This document shows positions 7,401-11,800 of a stretch of 15,819 nucleotides of DNA, piece by piece (within the stretch, counting starts at the first letter, position 1; every line of letters begins with the position of its first letter). The stretch covers positions 1 to 15,819 of the forward strand of contig CAYJRR010000105.1 in assembly GCA_964372275.1 (NCBI GenBank). The letters are read 5' to 3'. The notes beneath the pieces are model-generated. The model saw nothing but the letters and a program-made list of their open reading frames with translations, searched no databases and had not been told where the DNA came from. A program made the translations under genes and the position numbers. The DNA is from CAYJRR01 sp964372275 [NCBI: uncultured bacterium] (GTDB taxonomy: Bacteria; CAYJRR01).

Positions 7401-8617
7401 GCGGCGCCGCTGGCCGACGCCGTGTCGTCGGCTTCGTTGCCATTTACGCCCGTGGCGCTCGAGTCCTCCCCATAGGCTCCGACCACAACCGTATCGCCTG
7501 AAACGGCGACGGTCCCGAATAGATCGTTCGCACCGGTATTCGAAGCCTTTAGGAACGCCTGCTGGCTCCAAACAGTGCCGCTTCGGGTGAAGACGTAGGC
7601 GGCGCCGCTCGCGAAAGCGGCTTCGTTCGAGGCGCCGTCGACCCCGGTTGTGCTCGACGATTCCCTGAGCGCGCCGACCACGATCGTGTCGGCCGAGATC
7701 GCGACGCTCTCGCCGAACCGATCCCCCGACCCGGTGTTCGACGCCTTGAGGTAGGCCTGTTGGCTCCAGGTGCTACCGCTCCGCGTGAAGACATAGGCGG
7801 CGCCGGCGTCGGCCGCCCCCTCGTCAGCCTGGTTCCCTCCGACTCCGGTTGCGCTGGAGTCCTCGGTGTAGGCGCCGACCACGGCCGTGTCGCCGGAGAT
7901 CGCGACGCTGATCCCAAACAGATCGTCCGCCGCGGTGTTGGAAGCCTTGAGGTAGGCCTGTTGGCTCCAGGTCGTTCCGCTCCGGACGAAGACGTAGGCG
8001 GCGCCGCTCATCGATGCGGAGTTGTCGGCCTGGTTCCCGTTCACGCCGGTGGCGTTCGAATCCTCGCCATAGGCGCCGACGACGATCGTGTCTCCGGAAA
8101 CGGCGACGCTGTGGCCGAAGTAGTCGACCGCTCCGGTGTTCGACGCCTTGAGGTAGGCCTGCTGCGTCCACGTATCGCCGCTCCGTACGAATACGTAGAC
8201 GGCGCCCGCCGCCGCGGCGCTGTTGTCGGCCTGATTCCCATCGACGCCGGTGGCGTTCGACGCCTCGCTCTTGGCGCCCACGACCATCGTATCGCCGTCG
8301 ATCGCTACGCTGACGCCGAACAGGTCGCTGGCCGCGGTGTTCGATGCCTTGACGTAGTCGACCACCGTTGGATTCACCCGCTCGTAGGTGAGCAGATCGC
8401 CGTCGGGATCGCTGCCCGAGAGGACGATCGAACGCGGGCTGTCGACTTTGACCGCGACCGATTGCGCATTCGCAGTCGGGGCGGAGTTCACCGCTTGGCG
8501 GAACGTGCCGATCGACGGAGGCGCCTCCCGAACGCGATCGCATCCGATCGCGCCGGCGATCGCCCCGGCGAGCACGAGCGAAAGTCGCGAAAAACGCGCG
8601 TAGCGGCGCGACCGCAC
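1..8617 (-). CDS. Giant lipoprotein-type surface protein with FG-GAP propellers nested in Ig-like domains (3' end outside window)
   Basis: The frame is open from GTG at 8617 to base 2, giving 2872 residues with no stop; the C-terminus lies beyond the left edge. I checked the frame codon by codon across all four FG-GAP arrays and at their junctions and saw no frameshift. Residues 1-26 are a lipoprotein-type signal peptide. Then come four Ig/cadherin-like domains, each interrupted by seven FG-GAP repeats, with six uninterrupted Ig-like repeats between the second and third. FG-GAP repeats form integrin-type beta-propellers and Ig-like tandem repeats form stalks, so a cell-surface binding or adhesion role is the likely reading; the ligand is unknown. 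No catalytic domain is visible. GTG 8617 is chosen because GGGAGGAG lies 8 bases upstream and the signal peptide starts there; the frame has a stop (TGA) about 105 bases upstream and no in-frame ATG between. Cysteine is very rare: I saw only the lipobox Cys and two in the arrays. Confidence 0.95.
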   Translation of the reverse strand, partial: MRSRRYARFSRLSLVLAGAIAGAIGCDRVREAPPSIGTFRQAVNSAPTANAQSVAVKVDSPRSIVLSGSDPDGDLLTYERVNPTVVDYVKASNTAASDLFGVSVAIDGDTMVVGAKSEASNATGVDGNQADNSAAAAGAVYVFVRSGDTWTQQAYLKASNTGAVDYFGHSVAVSGDTIVVGAYGEDSNATGVNGNQADNSASMSGAAYVFVRSGTTWSQQAYLKASNTAADDLFGISVAISGDTAVVGAYTEDSSATGVGGNQADEGAADAGAAYVFTRSGSTWSQQAYLKASNTGSGDRFGESVAISADTIVVGALRESSSTTGVDGASNEAAFASGAAYVFTRSGTVWSQQAFLKASNTGANDLFGTVAVSGDTVVVGAYGEDSSATGVNGNEADDTASASGAAYVFTRSGSTWSQQAYLKPSNTTAEDRFGWAVAISGDRLIVGAYEEDSIATGLNGDEADESAGDSGAAYRFVRSGSSWSLLGYVKASNTGAGDRFGRAVAASGDTFVVGAEYEDSDATGLNGSQGDNVSFGNSGAAYALREAPTRGTISGAVPNLTYTPDTGYLGADSFQFRVKDSGGLYSAAATVSLTVAANAAPTANAQSVTTLEDAAVGITLTGTDPEAGALTFNAPAPPIYAKASNTGSGDCFGWSVAVSGDTLVVGAPFEDSSATGVDGTSNESASNAGAVYVFVRSGGVWSQQAYLKASNTGSNDEFGRTVSISGDTIAVGAPYEDSGSTGVNGLQNDESVSGAGAVYVFVRSGTTWSQQAYLKASNPASFDQFGEAVSVSGDTVVVGAFAEDSNATGVNGDAANDSANGAGAAYVFVRSGTEWSQQAYLKASNTEAGDYFGIEVAASGDTVAVAAPYESSNASGIDGNQTNNLLGQSGAVYVFTRSGSTWSQQAYVKASNPSLQGRFGGALSLSGDDLAVGSEQAYGTASASGGAAYVFARNGSTWSEQAYLTASNAENNDWFGASVWISGNRLAVGAPYEDSNATGVGGSGSNNDATSSGAAYVFARVGTTWSQEAYVKASNNTAFDRFGTSVALWGYNSIVSGSPEEDSSATGIGGSQASEGSSSSGAVYATPSLPTVGEVSGTPPNVTYTPPSNANGPASFNFTVTDDEGLESAAATISITITAVNDKPTFTKGANQAAFEDAGDVTVVGWATTPAGWQGPADESTQTVSGYVVTNNNSGLFSAQPAVSAAGTLTFRPAPDQNGVATVTVQVRDDGGTGNGGVDLSDPQTFPVTITAVNDKPTFTKGADQTVLEDSGLRTATSWASPSNTNAPNSPVDWEGPTNEASQTVSAYVLGNSFTALFSSNPSVGTSTGNLTFTPAANRFGTATVTAQVRDSGGTANGGVDTSDPQTFTVTVTPVNDVPSFTKGGNKTVLEDSGPASYAGWANAISAGSFESSQAVDFLVSASNPTLFSAGPAVAADGTLTFTPAPNGNGTSTVTVRIHDDGGTSDGGVDTSAAQTFTVVVTAVNDAPTFAKGADQTVLEDTSAQTVVAWASPSNTNNPNSPASWEGPADEASQTVVAYTVTNDNNALFSVQPAIAIATGNLTFTPATNAAGTAVVTVRVQDSGGTANGGIDLSAPQTFSLTVVAVNDAPSFVKGGNPEVAEDSGAATLSGWATAISRGPANESSQALTFLLDVTNGALFSSGPALAADGTLTFTPAANANGLTTVTVRLQDDGGTTGGGIDVSAAQSFSITVTPVNDTPVATDDGYTTAEDVPLSVAAPGVLGNDSDVDGDSLTANLVSGTANGSLVLQADGAFVYTPAAEFSGTDSFTYKAIDPSAAESATVTVSLTITPVDDDPVADAQAVTATEETPISIVLTGNDPEGSPVTFELLSPVGGKAYAKAPNTDPGDELGRSVAVSGDTMVVGAPGEDSGAVGVNGDPADNSRQNSGAAYVFVRSGGVWAQQAYLKASNGDDWDGFGKRVAISGDTIVVGAAEEDSASAGIGGNQADESKQQAGAAYVFVRSGTTWSQQAYLKASNPDANDFFGASVAISGDTVVVGALQEDSGSRLVNGNQASEPGNVLFNSGAAYVFVRNGTTWTQQAYLKAFNRDGSGSDPTAYGDEFGNSVAIDGDTIVVGAWREDAAAIGVVLHPAVSPHEAGNYNTSDEGHPDSGAAYVFTRSGSTWSPQAYLKSPVASDRDDSQFGASVSISRDTVVVGSHAENPGGPDRGAAYVYVRDSEGVWTLQQSLAASDGTNFDGFGHSVSVSGDVLFVGSPARDQTDASNEIPTALEYGAVYRFVRNGSVWSEQEILQAPNPGVPDRFGEAVAIDGNTWAVGAHQEDSNASGIDGNGADDSAADSGAAYVGVLPAKGALIGTAPNLTYVPVRDFAGVDTFSFRVSDGTGGVSAPSTVSITVQPVNDAPKAVPQRITTAEESPVPIVLVGSDPDGGAVTFEFEASPTGSITTLKASNTSSPDGFGNAVAVSGDTLVVGALYEWSGSPGVDGDQSDRSAMSAGAAYVFVRRGGVWRQQAYLKPNHVQPHAVFGVSVAIDGDTIVVGGYEEDSASTGINGDPTDMSATRAGAAWVFVRSGGAWRQQAYLKASNAEAWDEFGTSVAISGDTVVVGAGGEASGIPGNQADNSKDNAGALYVFVRNGSVWTQQAYLKDSAPVTYGDLGAVVGISGDTIVAGRGWCRVFKRTGTTWSLQTILNSNPGDFFAYSVAISGSVIVVGNSYDDSTVDDAGAAHVFERVGSAWTQRAYLKPSGLTVQDRFGETVAVNGDTLVVGALGEDSGASGVGGNPSDDSASMSGAAYVYRRVGGVWTPLAYLKATNPDASDRMNAVSVSGTTVIAGAFSEDSSATGIDGGDPDENLADQAGAAYVFDLSGTVGGSLSGTAPTLTYTPPADFVGTQ
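89..1342 (-). repeat. FG-GAP array 4: seven repeats, most diverged
   Basis: Units begin near 1342, 1141, 940, 748, 613, 457 and 256. Units 4 and 5 are short (45 and 52 residues); unit 4 lacks the EDS loop and goes from IVAGRG directly to W-C-R-V-F. Unit 7 has lost the Phe-Gly pair (DRMNAVSVSG). The first two units have W-R-Q-Q instead of W-S-Q-Q. All seven can still be placed by the SGDT/SGT turn and the aromatic V-F/Y strand. Confidence 0.86.
1472..3169 (-). other. Split Ig/cadherin-like host domain 3
   Basis: The N-terminal half (3169-3047) has PVADAQAVTATEETP and LTGNDPEGSPVTFELL. The C-terminal half (1642-1472) has AKGALIGTAPNLTYVP, DTFSFRVSDGTGG and STVSITVQPVND. The halves flank FG-GAP array 3 at the same split point as in domains 1 and 2. 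Confidence 0.83.
1643..3043 (-). repeat. FG-GAP array 3: seven repeats of uneven length
   Basis: Units begin at 3043, 2842, 2641, 2431, 2170, 1996 and 1807. Unit 4 is enlarged to 87 residues by extra residues before FG and a His/Pro/Asn-rich loop. Unit 5 is cut to 58 residues by loss of the EDSxATG loop, and unit 6 has an unrelated loop. Despite this divergence the count is still seven, and each unit keeps the (F/L)G, S-G-D or I-D-G and GAxY landmarks. Confidence 0.9.
3170..3460 (-). repeat. Uninterrupted cadherin-like (tandem-95 type) repeat
   Basis: A 97-residue repeat with PVATDDGYTTAED, a V-L-x-N-D-S-D-V-D-G-D-S-L-T segment, FVYTPAAEFSGTDSFTYK and TVSLTITPVDD. The acidic NDSDVDGD segment is the usual calcium-ligand-rich signature of this family. 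It is the only short-type Ig domain in the visible part of this protein that is not interrupted by FG-GAP repeats. Confidence 0.88.
3461..5188 (-). repeat. Five long-type Ig-like repeats (R1-R5)
   Basis: Five repeats start at Pro codons 5188, 4849, 4483, 4156 and 3790, with lengths 113, 122, 109, 122 and 110 residues. Shared landmarks: VNDxPTFTKGAxQTVLEDSG, a W-A segment, xESxQ, LFSxxPAV, GTLTFTPAAN, VTVxVxDDGGTxNGGVD, and QTFTVTVT before the next VND. They resemble a bacterial Ig-like/cadherin-like family distinct from the ~90-residue repeats. R2 and R4 share an insertion (SPSNTNxPNSP), while R3 and R5 share the short form, so a two-repeat block was probably duplicated. One copy of the same type occurs in the upstream gene at 9745-10077. 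Confidence 0.88.
5195..6823 (-). other. Split Ig/cadherin-like host domain 2
   Basis: The N-terminal half (6823-6704) has APTANAQSVTTLED and TLTGTDPEAGALTF. The C-terminal half (5362-5195) has VGEVSGTPPNVTYTP, a Ser-Phe-Asn-Phe strand, then ATISITITAVND. The break is at the same place as in domain 1, between the Leu-Thr-Phe strand and the Gly-x-x-Ser-Gly turn. Confidence 0.82.
5363..6703 (-). repeat. FG-GAP array 2: seven repeats
   Basis: Units begin near 6700, 6502, 6301, 6100, 5899, 5731 and 5530. Spacing is 198-201 bases except unit 5, which is 168 bases because its EDSxATG loop is shortened to a short Ser/Ala-rich segment. Unit 7 has ALWGYN in place of AISGDT and one extra residue. The same YLKASN, FG, SGDT, GAAYVF and W-S-Q-Q landmarks are present as in array 1. 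One of the protein's few cysteines lies in unit 1 (GDCFG). Confidence 0.92.
6824..8482 (-). other. Split Ig/cadherin-like host domain 1
   Basis: The N-terminal half (about 8482-8372, residues 46-82) begins APTANAQSV and reaches SGSDPDGDLLTY. The C-terminal half (6985-6824) resumes with PTRGTISGAVPNLTYTP and ends in ATVSLTV. Joined, the halves make one ordinary ~90-residue repeat of the kind seen in the upstream gene; the FG-GAP array sits between them. The Glu-Asp pair normal in this family after the first strand is lost here (KVDSP). Confidence 0.8.
6986..8356 (-). repeat. FG-GAP array 1: seven repeats, period 201 bp
   Basis: Seven FG-GAP units begin at 8356, 8155, 7954, 7753, 7555, 7357 and 7156, so steps are 201 or 198 bases (67 or 66 residues). 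The consensus runs YLKASNTGxxDxFG, SVAISGDTIVVGA, EDSxATGVxGNQAD, GAAYVFTRSGSTWSQQA. Unit 5 lacks one residue after FG, which explains one 198-base step. This is the most regular of the four arrays. In the known family, such units are blades of a beta-propeller, and seven closes the integrin-alpha type ring. The W-S-Q-Q strand is present between units but missing before unit 1 and after unit 7. Confidence 0.93.
8540..8617 (-). other. Lipoprotein signal peptide with lipobox (residues 1-26)
   Basis: The n-region is basic (Arg at residues 2, 4, 5, 8 and 11). The hydrophobic core is SLVLAGAIAGAIG, and the lipobox is A-I-G-Cys with Cys at residue 26 (codon 8542-8540). The lipobox fits the general bacterial pattern of small/aliphatic residues followed by G and C. 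The residue after Cys is Asp, which in Enterobacteria acts as an inner-membrane retention signal; whether that holds here is unknown. A signal peptidase I site is a weaker alternative. Confidence 0.75.
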
Positions 8618-8883
8618 GAGCAAATCTCCTCCCGATGGCTCGCAACGACCGACGCACGGCGTCGACCGGAGATGCCTGCGGTTCCCACTCCCGCGGCACA
8701 ACAAGATCGTAACCCTTCGAAATCAATGCGGATATGTGCGCTTCAGACGCGATCCGCCGACAGACCTGTCACACCGGAACTGCGAAAAGTGCCTGGAATT
8801 CGCTGCGATCCGAATGCGCCACGATGGCGCGCAGATCACGGGCGCAGCACCACCGATTCCGTGGCTTGGCCGGATCGAAGCGG
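8618..8883. other. 266-bp intergenic gap between the two giant genes
   Basis: This lies between the TGA of the upstream gene and the GTG of the downstream gene, both on the minus strand. Apart from the ribosome binding site I see no gene. A GCGCC-ATCGT-GGCGC hairpin near 8820-8836 has no following T-run, so it is not a convincing rho-independent terminator. A perfect short inverted repeat, GACAGACCTGTC, lies at 8759-8770. I cannot place a convincing -35/-10 promoter, so read-through from the upstream gene and an own promoter are both possible. Confidence 0.6.
8626..8633 (-). promoter_or_regulatory. Strong ribosome binding site for the lipoprotein gene
   Basis: Read on the minus strand this is GGGAGGAG, ending 8 bases before GTG 8617. 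It fixes the start: the in-frame TTG at 8623 would leave only 2 bases of spacing. The next in-frame codons upstream offer no ATG. Confidence 0.8.
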
Positions 8884-11800
8884 TCAGCGTGGAGCGGCGG
8901 AGCGACGCAGGCGACGGAACGTCAGCAGCGCTGCAAGTACGGCGATTGGCCATGCCGACGTCGACCACGCTCCGCGAACCGGTACTGTCGCGACGCGACA
9001 ACCGAAGCCGCCCTCCGAGGCACGGCCGAGTCCCGGAGCGTCCCCTGCAGCGGAGGTGTCGACCGCGAACGCTTCCGGGTCCGACCACGGGCCGGCGACG
9101 CCACGCGCGTCGACGACGCGCGCCGACCAGGTGTAGTCGCCGTCGGCGAGCTGGTGATCGCGGAGGTCGAAGGTGGTGCGCCCCTCCCCTTCCTCGATCG
9201 CCGGGCTTTCCGCCATCACCGGCCGGTCGTCGACGACGGCGCGAACGACGAACTCGTAGCGGCGCCCGTCCATGCGCTCGCGGCCGCCGCGCCAGCGCTT
9301 GTCGGCGGCGGCGCGCGCGTTCTCGACCACCAGGATCGGCGCCGCGGTGTCGACCGTGGTGCCGCCGATCGGTTCGATCGGGATCGGCGCTTCGCCGAGG
9401 AGGCCGGGGAAGAGCGCGGTTCTCCGCGACGGGTCGAGACCGGCCACCGTCCACGGATCACGGCCGGAGCTGCCGGTCATCGGCGCCGTCACGTTGATCG
9501 TCACCGTGGCCGCCGCCGAGTCGACGGTGCCGTCGTTCACCTTGAAGGTGAAGCTGTCCATCCCCACGTAGCTCAGGTTGGGGGCGTACTCGACCGTCGG
9601 GATCAGCGCGGTGTTCAGCGTCCCGTTCGCCGGCGGCATGACGATCATGAAGGTCAGCGAATCGCCGTCGACGTCCGAACCGGTGAGGGTGATCGTCTTG
9701 GGCGTGTCCTGCGTGGTCGAGGTCGTCTGGGCGTCGGCCACAGGCTGATCGTTCACCGGGGTCAGGGTGATGGTGAAGCTCTGCGGGGATCCCGTGTCGA
9801 CCCCGCCGTTGGCCGTGCCGCCGTCATCCTGGATCCGTGCCGTCACCGTGACCGTGCCGTTGGCGTTCGCCGCCGGGGTGTAGGTGAGCGTGCCGTCGGC
9901 GGCGACCGCCGGCTGCACGGAGAACTTCGCGTTGTCACCGTTGGTCACGACAAAGCCGGTGATCGACTGACCCGACTCGTCCGCCGGTCCCGTCGAGAAG
10001 GAGCCCGCCCAGCCGGCGACGGTCTGCGCCCCGGCGTCCTCGGCCACCGTCTGATTCGCCCCGGCGACGAAGCTCGGCGCGTCGTTCACCGGCATCACGT
10101 TCACCGTCACCGTCGCCTCCGCGCTCGTGAGCGACCCGTCGTTCGCGGTGAAGGTGAGCGTGTCGGTGCCGTTCTGGTCGGCGTTCGAGGTGTAGGTGCG
10201 GCTCGCGCCGCTTCCGGTGAGGACCCCGAGCGCCGGGTTGTTGACCACGGCGTAGGTCAGCGGATCGCCGTCGACGTCGGTGCCGGCGAGGGTGATCGCC
10301 TTGGCCTGGTCCTCGTAGGCGGTGACCGTCTGCGGCGTCGCCACCGGCGCGTCGTTGACCGGGTTGATCGTGATCGAGACCGTCGCCACCGCGGAGTCGT
10401 CCATCCCGTCGTTCACCTTGAAGGTGAAGCTGTCGGCGCCGTTCAGGTTCGCGTAGGGCGTGAACGTCAGGTTCGGCATCGTGCCCGACAGCGCCCCTTT
10501 GGTCGGCGACGAGACGAGGGTGAAGGTGACCGCGCTCCCCTCCACCGGGTCGGAACCGCCGAGAGTGATCGCCGCGGCGGTGTCTTCGTCGGTCGTGACC
10601 GTCTGGCTGTCCGCGACCGGCGGGTCGTTCACCGCCGTCACGTTCACCGTGACCGTGGCGGGAGCGGAGGTGAGCGATCCGTCGAAGGCGGTGAAAGTGA
10701 AGGTGTCGGTCCCGTTCCAGTTGGCGTTCGGGGTGTAGGTGCGGCTCGCGCCGGTTCCCGAGAGCGAGCCGTTCGCGGGGGCGGTGTCGACGGCGTAGGT
10801 CAGTGGATCCCCGTCGATGTCGGTTCCCGCGAGCGTGATCACCAACGCGAAGTCTTCGGTCGTGGTGACGGTCTGCGGCGTCGCCACCGGGGCGTCGTTG
10901 ACGCCGGTGATCGTGATCGACACCGTCCCCTCGTCGTAGGCGAGCAGGTTGTCGCGGACGCGGAAGACGAAGCTGTCGGCTCCGACGGCGTCGGCGTTCG
11001 GCGTATAGGTCAGGTTCGGCGCTGTCCCGGTCAGGACGCCCTGGGTCGGACCGGTGACGATGGAGAAGGTGACCGGCGAGCCTTCCACCGGATCGGAACC
11101 GGTGAGCGTGATCGCGATCGGCGTCTCCTCCGCCGTGCTCACCGACTGGTCGCCCGCGACCGGCGGGTCGTTGACGGCGTTCACCGTGATCGACACCGTC
11201 GCCACGGCCGAATCGAGCGACCCGTCGTTCGCCTTGTAGGTGAAGCTGTCCGGCCCGTTGTAGTTCGCCGCCGGGGTGTAGGTCATCAGCGGCGGCGTGC
11301 CGGTCAGCGTTCCGTTTGCAGGCGGAGCGACCACGGCGAAGGTGAGCGCGCTCCCCTCGACGTCGGTTCCGGTCAGGGCGATGACCTTCGCCGTGTCCTC
11401 GTCCGTGGAACTGGTCTTGGAGTAGGCCGTCGGGGCGTCGTTCACCGCGGTGATCGTGATCGAGATCGTCGCGGTGGTGGCGATCGCCCCGTCGCTCACC
11501 CGGAAGTTGAAGGCGTCGTTCCCGTTGGCGTTGGGGCTCGGCGTGTAGGTGAGGTTCGGCGCCGTACCCGAAAGCGTTCCCTTGGACGGGTTCGAGGCGA
11601 TCGAGTAGGTCACCGCGCCGCCGTCGGCGGCGTCGTTCCCGGTGAGCGTGATGGCAAGCGCCGTGTCCTCCGGCGTGGTGACCGACTGCGCGTTCGCCAC
11701 CGGCGCGTCGTTCACACCCGAGATCGACAGGCTGACGGTGGAGACGTTCGAGTCGACCGTCCCGTCGTTCACCTTGAAGGTGAAGCTGTCGGCTCCGTTG

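Noticed and set aside
4940-7501. 853-codon open frame on the plus strand
   Set aside because: It is antisense to FG-GAP array 2, part of array 1 and the long-type Ig repeats. Its Arg/Val/Asp-rich product simply mirrors the 201-bp repeats, and GC-rich third positions make stops rare in this frame.
8706-8711. TACGAT as a -10 promoter element upstream of gene B
   Set aside because: No acceptable -35 hexamer lies 16-18 bases upstream; one weak hexamer match is not enough.
8759-8770. GACAGACCTGTC inverted repeat as an operator
   Set aside because: A single 5-bp-arm palindrome in GC-rich DNA is expected by chance and there is no regulator or promoter beside it.
8820-8836. GCGCC/GGCGC hairpin after gene A as a terminator
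   Set aside because: It has only a 5-bp stem and no T-run follows on the minus strand.
7760-9136. 458-codon plus-strand open frame crossing the intergenic gap
   Set aside because: It covers the start of gene B and the tail of gene A antisense, with low-complexity Arg/Pro composition and no recognisable domain.
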